A stretch of DNA of 64,000 nt from Myxocyprinus asiaticus (lineage: Eukaryota > Chordata > Actinopteri > Cypriniformes > Catostomidae), in the NCBI RefSeq assembly GCF_019703515.2, contig NC_059374.1:20702595-20766594 (forward strand), in the 5' to 3' direction. The notes below the pieces were generated by a model. That model did not search any database, was not told the DNA's origin, and was given only the letters and a program-made list of their open reading frames with translations. Positions within the stretch are counted from its first letter, which is position 1, and each line of letters begins with the position of its first letter. The translations under genes and the position numbers were made by a program. Shown here one piece after another: positions 41,601 through 48,531 of the stretch.

Positions 41601-44600
41601 AAATTGTCGTGGTTATGACATCAAAACCATGAAATGTTGATAATACATTTTTTTTTTTTAAATCTAGGTTACAGTGAGGCACTTACAATGGAGGTAAATG
41701 GGGCCAATCCATAAACATCAAAATACTAATGTTTCTAAAATATAGCCACATGACGTAAACAATATGCGTGTTAGCATGATTTTAGTGTGATAAAATCGTT
41801 TACTAACCTTTTCGGTATAAAGTTATATCCAATTTTACAACTTCATTGCAATGACACTGCAATGTTGTAAACCCTAATACATACATTTTAACAGAAGAAC
41901 TAATGTAAGTGCTTTTATCAAATTATTAGCTTCAAATTTCTGCCTTTAAACCCTCCAAAAATTGGCCCCATTTAATTCCATTGTAAGTGTGCCTCACAGT
42001 AACCTCGACTTTTGCTTTTTTTTTCAAGAAAAGGAGGGACTGGGGGGCCTGGGTAGCTCAGCGAGTAAAGACGCTGACTACCACCCCTGGAGTCGCGAGT
42101 TCGAATCCATGGCATGCTGAGTGACTCCAGCCAGGTCTCCTAAGCAACCAAATTGGCCCGGTTGCTAGGGAGGGTAGTGTCACATGGGGCAACCTCCTCG
42201 TGGTCGCTATAATGTGGTTCTCGTTCTTGGTGGGGCGCGTGGTGAGTTGTACGTGGATTCCGCGGAGAATAGCGTGAAGCCTCCACACACGCTATGTCTC
42301 CCCGGTAACGCGGTAATGCGCAGATTGACGGTCTCAGACGTGGAGGCAACTGAGATTCGTCCTCTGCCACCCTGACTGAGGCGAGTCACTATGCCACCAT
42401 GAGGACTTAGAGAGCACTGGGAATTGGGCATTCCAAATTAGGAAGAAAGGGGGAGAAAAAAAAAAAGAAAAAAAAGGATGGACTGGTCGAAATTATTTTT
42501 TGCAGTAATCAACATTATGCTACAAATGCTGTCGACTGAGCTTAAGTGGTATTGAACCTGGTATATTTCTTTACATATGACCACCCACATTTAAATATTA
42601 ATGCATATTCAGTTTTCAGCAACTTGGCCTGTCTTGATGAGTTACTTTGTGAACTACGCCGGTTGTATACACATACGAAGAGGTTAGCTAATCATAAGCT
42701 AAATGTATGTAATTTACATACAGATGTCTTAACAGAACAGTAGCAAAAATAGACTGTTTAAAAAGTACCAGAGAGGGTAGAAAAACTGTTTTTGGTGCAA
42801 GAAGCCTTGACTAACATTTTAAGTGGACTTCAGGGAAAAATTAAAAAGTAGATTTAAAAAACAGATTATCATTAAAAGTTTAGAATATGGTCCCTTTAAC
42901 AAATTTCTCAAGTTTGAGAAGTTCTAGTAGAGCCGTCAGTTAACAGATATTGCTATCATTCTGAAGAAATAAACAATGTTAATGCACAACATATGTATTA
43001 ATCTGACAGTCTGGGGATGAGAAACAGTGATGATGAAATAAAAGCAGCTAGGCAAGATGCTTTTCAGTTTTAAGATGTTGTAGGGTAGCAATTGTCCTTA
43101 CAAGGCCCAAAGACAATTGTTTGTAAAGTAAATCACAGCCTTAATTTCAACATGACTGATAATATGCAACAAGCCAAACTAAGACCACAGCCAAGAGTCT
43201 AATTAACACATTCCCTTCAAACATGGGTGAACATGGTCTTCAGCAGGACTTCATTTAATGTAAAACCCTCACCTGAACAGAGCCAAAGTCAACATTCTCA
43301 TAGTGGAAGTGAGCACATTCTGCAAGCCTGGGAAAATGGCCTTTGGTAAAGGACAGTCTGCGAAATAAAAGAACTAATTAGCATTTAGCTCCGTATGTCT
43401 GAGAGATAGAAAAAGACAAAGAAAACTCAATAGAAACCTTTCCTTTAAAGGGATAGTTCACCTAGACATGAAAATTATTCACTTTCATTATATTAAAAAA
43501 AGATGCAATGAAAGTAAAAGTTGATTAAGACTAACATCACTTTTGTGCTCCATGGAAAAAAGAAAGTCATAAGGGTCTGAAACAGAATTGTCATTTTTAT
43601 ATGAACTATTCTTTCCATGTACAAGCACTTACTTTTTGATGTTTTTGACCTTCATACTGGCTGTGCTGGTGCATGAACACAGAGAAGACTCTGCAGGCAG
43701 ATCAGTGACCACCGATGCTCCCTGTTCCTGCATGTACAAATGTACACACACAGCTGATTACACAACACTCTTAACACATGAAGCATGATCTATAGTAAGC
43801 CAGTGCTCAGACACACCATAACAGCAATGGCGTCTTCCCAGCCTGCAGTCTGTGCTGGCTGCAAGCTCCTGTCATCATCCCCCTCATCCTCCTCTGGGTG
43901 GGGCCTTAAAGAGGAGAGAATCAGAGAGATATACTTCTGCCGTAACATACATACTTCTGCATCATATCAAAGTAGGGGTGGGCGATATGAACAAAATCTT
44001 ATATCACGATATTAATAATTTTATACCATGATAACGAAAAATCGGTTTATATTAAATAACCATATTGTAATGTCGATTTTTGGATAATTCAGTCAGTGAA
44101 TTAAATACTTTATAAATGAAAACTGCTTCCTTATATAGCATTCTTTTTATTTGTAACTTGACAAACATAGTCAAAGTAAAAACAAACAAACATTCCATTT
44201 AGTTTTAAATCAACCTTACCATAATGCTAAATTTCACTTTATGCCACAATTCAGTCTGATATGTTGTTGACCAAAATGATTATTATTATAAACTTCCCTC
44301 AAGAAACTCATCTTCTCAAAGCAATGCAACAAAGAAAATAATATATAAGTTAAAAAAACACTTCATTAGGCTCTTCATTATTTAAGTCATCTCTATGGAG
44401 AATATACGAATATCTGAAGGCAAACATGGTTGATTTGTTTCCTAATATCAAACATCATTGAATAGAATTTTAGTAAGGGAGACGATTTTTCATTTAAACT
44501 CCCTTCTGGCACATGACACAGTGTTGTAGCCGTTTTCCTCATCAGAGGTGGCTAGAATGTCGGGCCGTCTAGACATTTGAGATTTTTGAATTCCTCCATA

Positions 44601-47600
44601 TCGCTTTAATGTAAAAAAAAAAAAAAAAAACTCAGTATAACACAAATGGGTCATGTAAGTATTGTGGTCTGCCCCGCAATATCGAGAGAAGCCGGATTGA
44701 GTAGCGGGATCCTGCTCTGCACTGTCCTATCTCTGGGGCACAAATATCGGGAAGCCTGCTGGTCTTGTGCGCACTTGCGAGCTCCGGAGATAGTGTGCGC
44801 AACACTCACTTGAAAAACAGATGCTCATGAGAAAATGAGAAATATATTTAGCGCTTATAAAGATGAACGTCATTGAATTTGCCGAAATTTTCAGTGCAGG
44901 AAAAAACGTACACGTTTCTTCAATTTTCTGACATGAAGCCCTGCCTGATAGATACGCACATGGATATTTACGTATCGCAATATACAAGACATAGCAAAAT
45001 CTCTATCGATTGACACTTTAAATCGTCGCCACGATACGTATCGTCATATCGCCCAGCCCTATATCACAGCATCACATATTATCATATACTGTAACTCTGC
45101 ATCACATCATTATCACATTGACAACAATTCCACTGAAATACCTACACTAGACTCTAAAAAGGCACTGTCGACACACACACACACAAAAAAATCTGTCATC
45201 ATTTACTCACCCTCATGTCGTTCCAAACCTGTATGACCTGTACTGTATATGATGTAACTTAATATAACTGTTCTGACATTATGATAACAATTTGTGTTAA
45301 AGTGACAAAGGATGGACAAATTGACCTCCTACTGCCCCAGTCAATGCTCCTGATAGGTCTTACTCCCTAATCAAGTAGGACATCTGGGCAATAATCTAAC
45401 AAAGCTGAGAGGCACCGTTCATTGCACTGAACTCATGACCTGAGAGAGAGGTGATAACCAACCAACCAGCTTCAGGTTTGATCAAGGCCAGGCTGTGTCA
45501 GTAACATAAGAGTAAACCAGCTCAACAAAGCACATGCCATCTCAAATGCATTTTCAATGTGTTCCTTCTAGCATACAGGCAAAAGCATGTTAAGGAAAAT
45601 AACAAAATCAGATTTGTTCATGGGGGTTCTGAACCTTACATAATGTCTTTAGAATGTTCACGAAGATATTTAGGACAAGTAGTAGCTAAAATAGTATTGC
45701 AATAAATCAGATAAACCTATTCTGTGAGAAAATAACACTTCACATGTTTTATTTTTAAATTGTTTTTTACTTTTGGTCTTTTTAGCCTTTATTTTAGAGG
45801 ACAATAGAGTGCAACAGCACCCAATCACATTTTTATAAGTCTTGGTTATGGAAGTACTGTATTTTCCCATTAATTTCTTTCTGTAAGGATTTTATAAAAT
45901 AATTTATAAAAGAGTTCTAATCTTTGAACCAAGTCAACCAGATCTGAGGTGAAAATCAACATTACAAACTTTGATTTGAAGCAAAAAAGCATTTGAAAAT
46001 CGGACGAAAAGACGACGGTAAAAAAATGTAAACAATTAAAGTTGTTAATATATTGTTTCTATACTTTTCATTTTACTGCAAAATATTCAGATATGTACAT
46101 ATTTATAAGAACAACCCCAATTCCGAAAAAGTGTTAGCATTTTTCATACTGTCCCAACTTTTTCGGAATTGGGGTTGTATTTTGTGAGTGGAATTCTACT
46201 ATTATACATGATTTTGCTTTAATAAACTTGAAATAACATGGACTGATGCTTCAACAGAAGCATATACCATCGATAAACAACCTCCAAACTCACAGTAGGT
46301 CTGTTTTTCAAGGTTTAGCCTTTAACTTTGTTACAAACTTGTAAAAAATAGTTAAAAATCAATAGAATTTTTACTTCTAGAACCAGAATTTTGTGCTCAA
46401 TAAAGGCAGACAGGAAAGTGATGGAGAGAGATGGGGAAAGGGAAAGGGATCGGGATCGGGACATGACCCAGACTGGATTCGAACCAGAACCTCTATGAGC
46501 TAACAGCACTTAGAAAAGTCACAAGCAAGTACACTACCTTCTTTGCAAGAACTCGGACTACATCCCAGTTATAATGAATAATACTAAATGTTTCAAATAT
46601 TTAGAAAGACTCGTTTCTCAAAGTAAATGCTCACATTTCATTTCTACTTCATTTGAAAACTATCCAACCATTTTTGGATAAACTCCAGGGCATTAACCAG
46701 TTGAGAACATGGCCAAGAGGGCCGAAACAAGGAGACATTGTAGAAGATATGATCAGCAGTCCTAGAATGCAGACTATTGTTGGTTTTGTGGTGAACAAGG
46801 CTATCGTTTCAATCAGTCAGTCAGTGACAACGAAACCACACTAAGTAACAAAGAAAAGGGCTAAATCGTAACTTGAAATATGAGGCGCTCCTGGGGTAAG
46901 GAAAGGTGAGCTGGAACAGCTTTAAGGATTGAGAGGCCTTTTGGAATGGGAATAAAAGCCGGAATGAAAGGTCAGAGTTTAGGCGATTCATTCAGCAGAC
47001 AAAAGACAGAGTCAGTGTTTTTTTTTTGTTTTTGTTTTTTTCAGAAAATCCCACATTCCCCCTTCCAAAATGAGATTAGACCAACATAAGATGGAACGAT
47101 AATCCATGAAAGAAAGAAGTAAATGTTTACTGCCGTTTTAAAGTCACAGATGCTACATAATGGTATTTACTGTAAAAGACAGATTAATGAATTCCAAATA
47201 TTATATTATATTATATTATCACATATCAATATTTACTGAGAAAGTGCCCAAATAAAGAATATTTTTGTATATATCCATTTTAATAATTATAAACATAATA
47301 ATAATACTTAATAAATATTATAATGCAAATAATTCAAATACATTACATCAAATACATATATTGTGGCAGCAGACAAGCATTTAAAAAAAAAGTGGCTGTA
47401 AAGTCGTAATATTTTATTTCCATGTCATTGAACATATACCTATTATTGGCCTAATTCTGCGCTATTTGTCATTTTTGGTCTATGTTTTCTATATTATATT
47501 ATATTATAGTTTTAGGGATTTTCAGTATTAGATTAGATTAAGCTATATTCTCACCCAAAAAAAATAAATAATTCTTTCATCATTTACTCACCATCATTTG

Positions 47601-48531
47601 ATGTTGTTCCAAATCCTTTTATGGAACATAAAAGGCGGTTTTTATTAGAATTTTAGGGACTGACAGCCCCTTTGACTTTTATTGTAATGGAAGAAGAAAA
47701 AGAAGAAAAAGAAAAAGAGTAGATTGTGTTCCATGGAAGAGAGAAAGTCATTCTCCTTTTGAATGACATGAGGGTGAGTAAATGGTAACAGAATTTTCAA
47801 TTTAGGCAAACTAGGTATGGCTCAACAATGGCAGATGGTGGGAGTTTTCAGGAACCTGTATGAGAACAGTCATTATTTTCATTTGGTTAACGTAGTGACA
47901 CTGAACTTAAACACTGCACCTTTAAAAGTCACAGATCCAACATAATTGTACGTAAAAGGCAGGATAGGGAATTCCAAATAACAAATTACACTAAACTGTG
48001 CCTGTTTCAGCTCAGAGGGCGGTAAAACCCATCACAGTTAATTGATTACACTACTGCCCTTGTTATCATCTCTGTATGGCACCAGTTGCACACAGATCAC
48101 CACTATAATCTACTCTAAGTCCTCAGGAGACAAATTCACATCTGCTGCGTACAGCGCAGTTGAAATCTGCTGTCTCAGAAACAGAATAAGGTGTGCAATC
48201 ACATGACATACAAAATGCTTGTGCGTGCAAAACCACCACAGTGTACATGCACTATGCCTGTTTATGCAGCAATTCAGTCAATTATGGGGAAAACGCCTCA
48301 CCTAACCTTGAAAAAGAGACACAAACATGCAGACACACATTACACAGCATAACTAATCGTAATCCCACACTGCATCTGCAGTCAAAGCAAATAGAGAGAT
48401 ACGGCAGGAGGCGAGAGGCAAAGTATGCAGGCTGTTACTCACCCTTCACAGGGATCATAGCTGCATGTGTCTGTCAGGGGTGCTGAAGCTATGCCGTTTG
48501 TCGCTGCTACAGTCCCGCTGCATGCCTCCAT
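16016..48531 (-). CDS. arhgap32: Rho GTPase-activating protein 32 (RICS/PX-RICS), full coding span, 21 exons
   Basis: This GAP stimulates GTP hydrolysis by Cdc42/Rac/Rho-type GTPases. Mammalian ARHGAP32 acts at synapses, in neurite growth and, as PX-RICS, in ER-to-Golgi transport. Coding exons (minus strand): 48531-48443, 43904-43817, 43727-43633, 43357-43273, 32407-32321, 31324-31187, 30568-30476, 29259-29137, 29031-28954, 28053-27972, 27839-27690, 25369-25267, 25152-25008, 24910-24828, 24161-24054, 23952-23807, 23699-23498, 23259-23120, 19997-19923, 19608-18955, 18258-16016. All junctions are AG/GT and phases match; the sum is 5007 bases, a 1668-residue protein. Domains: PX ~110-225, SH3 ~248-308, RhoGAP ~367-560, then a disordered tail. 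The human protein is, as I recall, about 2087 residues, so the tail is shorter. The last residues, PEMQIYAE, resemble the human end. Which teleost paralog (a or b) this is remains open. Confidence 0.95.
18773..18886. repeat. AGCTGGTTTAAGCTGG-type minisatellite
   Basis: Degenerate tandem copies of a unit like CCAGCTTAAACCAGCTAAGA in the last intron of arhgap32. Related blocks are at 23316-23428 and 33138-33360. Confidence 0.75.
18955..19608 (-). CDS. arhgap32: arhgap32 coding exon 20, disordered tail
   Basis: Residues 704-921. It opens GGSNIYRPRRPLSISDALSI, equivalent to the R-P-R-R-P-x-S-x-S-D-A-L-S block of ARHGAP32. Low-complexity Ser/Pro/Lys sequence follows, with weakly conserved ASLDIDPLAFKC. 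Acceptor TCTCAG, donor GTCAGC. The exon is 218 codons, phase-neutral. Confidence 0.94.
19693..19903. repeat. Short MITE (TTAAAGGTGCTGAAAGCG ends)
   Basis: Inverted ends TTAAAGGTGCTGAAAGCGAT and ATCGCTTATAGCACCTTTAA. The element lies in the arhgap32 intron, its edge about 20 bp from the donor of exon 19. A relative is at 50261-50713. Confidence 0.8.
19923..19997 (-). CDS. arhgap32: arhgap32 coding exon 19 (75 bp)
   Basis: Residues 679-703, including GTLRSAKSEESLSSSHNFE. The T-L-R-S-A-K-S-E-E-S-L block is shared with mammalian ARHGAP32. Acceptor TTTACAG, donor GTGAAT, phases 1 and 1. Its 75 bp preserve the frame if skipped, so it could be alternatively used (inference). A short MITE begins about 20 bp past its donor. 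Confidence 0.93.
20331..22938. mobile_element. hAT-type non-autonomous element, interrupted by an LTR
   Basis: Termini TAGGGCTGTGCGGTATGA and TCATATCGCCCACCCCTA, flanked by near-identical 8-bp duplications TACAGCAT (20323-20330) and TATAGCAT (22939-22946). Eight-bp duplication is characteristic of hAT transposition. There is no transposase ORF. The uninterrupted length is about 1150 bp; the rest is the insertion 21122-22579. It lies in the arhgap32 intron between exons 18 and 19. Confidence 0.85.
21122..22579. mobile_element. Probable solo LTR inside the hAT-type element
   Basis: Comparing 20331-22938 with its relative 43973-45061 shows an extra 1458-bp block here. It begins TGTAACGTC and ends GCTACA, with GTTT duplicated on each side (21118-21121 and 22580-22583). 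The empty site in the relative reads ATGAGTTTCTTGAGG. TG...CA ends with a 4-bp duplication fit an LTR left by recombination. No coding sequence is inside. The family is unknown. Confidence 0.7.
23120..23259 (-). CDS. arhgap32: arhgap32 coding exon 18, basic segment
   Basis: Residues 632-678: KKSPVGNWFSFFNMGKSSAK and HRHPSEPNEMK, matching the family's K-K-S-P-V-G-x-W segment. Acceptor GTTTAG, donor GTCCAG. The downstream intron (23119-19998) holds a hAT-type element split by an LTR. Confidence 0.95.
23316..23428. repeat. AGCTGGTTTAAGCTGG-type minisatellite
   Basis: Degenerate tandem units such as GACCAGCTAAGACCACCA and AGGCTGGTTTAAGCTGGTTT between exons 17 and 18 of arhgap32. Confidence 0.75.
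23498..23699 (-). CDS. arhgap32: arhgap32 coding exon 17, post-GAP region
   Basis: Residues 565-631, with RPKTLLVSSPSTKLLSLEEA and KYIDVGEGPAALQGKFHTVI, blocks strongly conserved in ARHGAP32 after the GAP domain. Acceptor TTGACAG, donor GTTTGT. Confidence 0.96.
23807..23952 (-). CDS. arhgap32: arhgap32 coding exon 16, end of RhoGAP
   Basis: Residues 516-564: SKQIESACFSGTSAFKEVRV then QSVVVEFILNHADVLFS, the last helices of the GAP domain. Acceptor TTGCAG, donor GTGAGA. Confidence 0.96.
24054..24161 (-). CDS. arhgap32: arhgap32 coding exon 15, RhoGAP catalytic asparagine
   Basis: Residues 480-516: TLEFLMRHLSRMGTYSSVTN then MHCKNIAIVWAPNLLR. The A-P-N-L-L motif includes N513, the conserved asparagine that positions the arginine finger. 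The GAP therefore looks catalytically intact. Acceptor TTTCTAG, donor GTGACT. Confidence 0.97.
24258..24720. repeat. Probable MITE in arhgap32 intron 14
   Basis: Left end AGCGGGGTTCAAAAGTCTA and right end TCAGACGTTTGAACGCCACT are imperfectly inverted (GGGTTCAAA / TTTGAACGCC). No ORF. Confidence 0.5.
24828..24910 (-). CDS. arhgap32: arhgap32 coding exon 14, RhoGAP
   Basis: Residues 453-480: DAVSAATEEERLVKVHDVIQ then QLPPPHYR, the RhoGAP L-P-x-x-H motif. Acceptor GTCACAG, donor GTTAGT, phase 2 to exon 15. Confidence 0.96.
25008..25152 (-). CDS. arhgap32: arhgap32 coding exon 13, RhoGAP core
   Basis: Residues 404-452: HEFDSEHVPDLTKDMYVQDI, then GSLCKLYFRELPNPLLTYQL. The K-L-x-x-R-E-L-P-x-P-L stretch is the second RhoGAP signature and binds switch regions of the GTPase. 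Acceptor TCTAG, donor GTAAGC. Confidence 0.97.
25267..25369 (-). CDS. arhgap32: arhgap32 coding exon 12, RhoGAP arginine finger
   Basis: Residues 370-403. HGVVDGIYRLSGISSNIQRL holds the catalytic arginine finger (R392) of RhoGAP domains. The acceptor used is CCAACAG before TCCCACAG; the next AG, eight bases on, would break the phase with exon 11. Donor GTGAGA. Confidence 0.96.
25430..26162. other. arhgap32 intron 11 (proximal), nothing recognised
   Basis: AT-rich intron with no coding signal. The stretch at 25540-25940 may be the 3' end of an old retroelement (ATACTGT...GGACACTAAAGTTTATTCAA), but I cannot name it. Confidence 0.35.
26163..26675. repeat. Long foldback element (TTAAAGGAATATTC ends), intact copy
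   Basis: Starts TTAAAGGAATATTCTGGGTT and ends AACCCAGAATATTCTTTTAA. The arms pair as at 12185-12819, with poly-A and poly-T tracts facing each other. It lies in arhgap32 intron 11. Confidence 0.85.
27048..27561. repeat. MITE with TACCAGTCAAAAGTTT ends
   Basis: Ends CAATACCAGTCAAAAGTTTA and AAACTTTTGAACGGCAGTGT are inverted, flanked by TA-rich sequence. This terminal type is familiar from fish Tc1/mariner-like non-autonomous elements. No transposase ORF. It lies in arhgap32 intron 11. Confidence 0.65.
27690..27839 (-). CDS. arhgap32: arhgap32 coding exon 11, SH3-RhoGAP linker
   Basis: Residues 320-369, containing KHGKLITFLRTFMKSRPTKQ and VFGCDLGEHLLNSG, nearly invariant in ARHGAP32/33. M335 (in TFMKSRP) corresponds, as I recall, to the initiator of the shorter RICS isoform that lacks PX and SH3. 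Acceptor CTCGTAG, donor GTGAGA. Confidence 0.96.
27972..28053 (-). CDS. arhgap32: arhgap32 coding exon 10, end of SH3
   Basis: Residues 293-319. VGFFPSECVELI is the canonical SH3 3-10 helix and last strand (G-x-F-P-x-x-x-V-E). SEKIPSNVTNSLAKP follows. Acceptor TTCACAG, donor GTGTGC. A (GA)n microsatellite sits in the intron about 11 bp upstream of the exon start, inside the usual polypyrimidine-tract zone (CT-rich when transcribed). Confidence 0.95.
28064..28098. repeat. (GA)n microsatellite beside exon 10 acceptor
   Basis: About 35 bases of GA, 11 bp from the exon 10 edge at 28053. In the transcript it is a CU-rich run. Confidence 0.9.
28167..28440. repeat. Palindromic MITE (TTAAAGGGATAGTTCGCCC family)
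   Basis: Ends CTTAAAGGGATAGTTCGCCC and AACAATCCCTTTAAGG. Inner arms CACCCTGATGTTGTTCCAAA and TTTGGAACAACATGAGGGTG pair. An A23-type tract lies inside. Confidence 0.85.
28954..29031 (-). CDS. arhgap32: arhgap32 coding exon 9, SH3 core
   Basis: Residues 267-292. VGDIVSVIDMPPKEDTGWWR carries the SH3 n-Src loop and the double tryptophan of the ligand groove; GKHGFQ follows. Exactly 26 codons. Acceptor TAAAG, donor GTGGGT. Confidence 0.95.
29137..29259 (-). CDS. arhgap32: arhgap32 coding exon 8, linker and start of SH3
   Basis: Residues 226-266. IDNKGNHLLVHDESSIN is the conserved linker. AAHVIKRYIAQAADELSFE supplies the SH3 RT-loop strand; the usual ALYDY motif is replaced by HVIKRY, as in this family. 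Acceptor TCTTAG, donor GTATTC. Confidence 0.94.
29285..30007. repeat. Tandem pair of GGGATAGTTCACCC-family MITEs (partial plus full palindrome)
   Basis: 29285-29391 is a half element starting GATTGTTCACCCAAAAATGA. 29392-30007 is a complete long-form palindrome from CTTTAAAGGGATAGTTCCCC to GGTGAACTATCCCTTTAA, with arms pairing around a central GTGAAAGTGGAG/poly-A zone. It lies in arhgap32 intron 7. Confidence 0.85.
30476..30568 (-). CDS. arhgap32: arhgap32 coding exon 7, PX domain C-terminal helix
   Basis: Residues 195-225: TLSQMLTAYISRLSAVADNK followed by INCGPALTWME. This is the helix closing the PX fold plus the conserved linker. The exon is exactly 31 codons, flanked by CCACAG and GTATAT. 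Confidence 0.95.
30605..30725. repeat. Half copy of GGGATAGTTCACCC MITE
   Basis: Begins GGAATAGTTCACCCAAAAAT and continues through TGTCATTATTTACTCCTCAT. No opposed right end is nearby. Confidence 0.7.
31187..31324 (-). CDS. arhgap32: arhgap32 coding exon 6, PX domain core
   Basis: Residues 149-194, including RRSYEEFRVLDKHLHLCIYD (R155, R156, Y158). This is the basic patch that in PX domains contacts phosphoinositide head groups. RFSQLPELPR follows, matching the family's PX proline loop region. Acceptor CTTAG, donor GTATGT. Confidence 0.95.
31455..31720. repeat. Dispersed repeat, copy 1 (TTTAAAGAC...TTTTCTTTCCTGTGTTG)
   Basis: Shares ACAGTTTTCTTTCCTGTGTT with ACAATTTTCTTTCCTGTGTT at 36314-36333, after a similar TTTAAAGAC start. 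The family is unknown. Confidence 0.55.
31861..31945. repeat. (CA)n(TA)n microsatellite
   Basis: CA repeat with CCCA interruptions to 31931, then TA to 31945. Overlapping ORFs are only Thr-His or Cys-Val repeats. Confidence 0.95.
32321..32407 (-). CDS. arhgap32: arhgap32 coding exon 5, PX domain part 1
   Basis: Residues 120-148, 29 whole codons, ending KECVYLVQISCQ, a beta strand of the PX fold. Acceptor follows a pyrimidine-rich tract (CTCTCTCTGCCCCCACAG); donor GTAAGG. Confidence 0.93.
32619..33000. repeat. (TG)n plus conserved companion sequence with TTAGGG-like minisatellite
   Basis: TG run 32619-32655, then a block with GGTTTACGAGGACAT, an A-rich tract at 32776-32818, and GTTAGGTTTAGGGGTAGGGT at about 32876-32910, then TGTGTGTTTGTGTGTGTGTA. 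The G-rich unit resembles telomeric TTAGGG but is degenerate. It lies in intron 4. Confidence 0.7.
33138..33675. repeat. Minisatellite (GGTCTCAAGATGGTCTCCAA type) and (CA)n
   Basis: 33138-33360 is a degenerate relative of the AGCTGGTTTAAGCTGG repeats. A (CA)n tract lies at 33651-33675. The DNA between is unremarkable. Confidence 0.6.
34142..34941. mobile_element. hAT-type non-autonomous element with perfect 8-bp target duplication
   Basis: Inverted ends TAGGGATGCACTGATGTATC and ATATCAGTGCAGCCCTA. Perfect flanking duplication TGTAAAAC at 34134-34141 and 34942-34949. Inside are tandem-like TATCGG motifs at both ends. No transposase. It lies in arhgap32 intron 4. Confidence 0.92.
34983..35297. 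repeat. Palindromic MITE (GGATAGTTAACC / GGTGAACTATCC)
   Basis: Starts ACGGATAGTTAACC and ends GGGTGAACTATCCCTTCAG. Arms TTACTCACCC and GGGTGAGAAATGATAACAGA pair. It begins about 34 bp after the hAT-type element's right duplication. Confidence 0.8.
35298..36284. other. Intron 4 segment with GC-richer block; possible internal promoter, unproven
   Basis: 35640-36110 is less AT-rich than its surroundings and free of recognised repeats. On the minus strand it carries a good donor (ATATCA then GTGAGT at about 35635) and an upstream ATG. That ATG frame does not join exon 5 in phase, so it is not a coding first exon as read. An untranslated exon is possible. Confidence 0.25.
36285..36640. repeat. 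Dispersed repeat, copy 2
   Basis: Starts TTTAAAGACCCC and ends GAAAGGTCCTTTAAA, imperfectly inverted. It is related to 31455-31720. Confidence 0.55.
36641..41639. other. Remaining intron 4 DNA, few recognisable features
   Basis: 36861-36990 holds two imperfect copies of GTATGTCTAATTGTSCAGCAGCAGCA. A G18 tract is at 38497-38514. 40060-40260 is a GC-rich block (GAGGAGGCGGGAACCGGCTG, CACGGCTCGGCCACGCCCTC) that may be an LTR or other retroelement edge. 41400-41465 carries GAGTGCACCTTTAAAG, matching 57078 in reverse. No coding exon was found. Confidence 0.4.
41640..42575. repeat. Long foldback element, left-truncated, carrying a SINE
   Basis: Left arm from about 41640 (TAGGTTACAGTGAGGCACTT). The right arm resumes after the SINE at 42487 and ends near 42575 (TATTGAACCTGGTATATTTC). 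The SINE sits in the right arm, within the A-G-rich AAGGAGGGACTGG segment. Confidence 0.75.
42044..42473 (+). mobile_element. tRNA-derived SINE with 13-bp target duplication
   Basis: Box A-like TGGGTAGCTCAGCGAG (42050-42065) and box B GAGTTCGAATCC (42097-42108) form an internal RNA polymerase III promoter. A tRNA-unrelated body and an A-rich tail (42455-42473) follow. The flanks AAGGAGGGACTGG (42031-42043) and AAGGATGGACTGG (42474-42486) differ by one base, proving retroposition. It is sense on the plus strand, antisense to arhgap32. Confidence 0.9.
43273..43357 (-). CDS. arhgap32: arhgap32 coding exon 4
   Basis: Residues 91-119, containing LSFTKGHFPRLAECAHFHYE, a hallmark of the ARHGAP32/33 family just upstream of and entering the PX domain. 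Acceptor TTTCGCAG, donor GTGAGG. It is followed by the largest intron of the gene (43272-32408, 10.9 kb). Confidence 0.93.
43446..43615. repeat. Palindromic MITE between arhgap32 exons 3 and 4
   Basis: Begins TTTAAAGGGATAGTTCACCT; the right end is diverged, ATATGAACTATTCTTTCC. It fills most of the 275-bp intron 3, ending about 18 bp from exon 3. Confidence 0.75.
43633..43727 (-). CDS. arhgap32: arhgap32 coding exon 3
   Basis: Residues 60-91. It ends in TASMKVKNIKK, close to the segment I recall preceding the PX domain in mammalian ARHGAP32. Acceptor ATGCAG, donor GTAAGT. Two bases carry over into exon 4. Confidence 0.88.
43817..43904 (-). CDS. arhgap32: arhgap32 coding exon 2, acidic N-terminal region
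   Basis: Residues 30-59, beginning with the acidic run PHPEEDEGDDD and ending in AIAVM. Acceptor TTTAAG, donor GTGTGT. One base completes the codon begun by exon 1, and the exon ends on a codon boundary. This part is poorly conserved; support comes from phase continuity and its position between recognised exons. Confidence 0.8.
43973..45061. mobile_element. hAT-type non-autonomous element, uninterrupted relative of 20331-22938, opposite orientation
   Basis: Ends TAGGGGTGGGCGATATGAAC and ATCGCCCAGCCCTA, flanked by TATCAAAG (43965-43972) and TATCACAG (45062-45069). In reverse complement it aligns with both ends and most of the interior of 20331-22938. No transposase ORF. It lies in intron 1 of the coding part. 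Confidence 0.88.
45184..48442. other. arhgap32 intron between coding exons 1 and 2, with MITE fragments
   Basis: 45184-45238 is a fragment of the GGGATAGTTCACCC MITE, and 47545-47815 is a fuller copy (ATTTACTCACCATCATTTGA, GACATGAGGGTGAGTAAATG). 46111-46178 is a hairpin listed separately. 47190-47220 and 47490-47510 carry TTATA repeats. Nothing else is recognised. Confidence 0.5.
46111..46178. repeat. Short perfect hairpin (mini-MITE)
   Basis: ACAACCCCAATTCCGAAAAA (46111) and TTTTTCGGAATTGGGGTTGT (to 46178) are perfect inverted arms around a 24-bp loop. The ends resemble known teleost mariner-type termini. Confidence 0.8.

Noticed and set aside
42050..42120. Functional tRNA gene
   Set aside because: Box A and B are present, but there is no full cloverleaf; body, tail and target duplication show a SINE.
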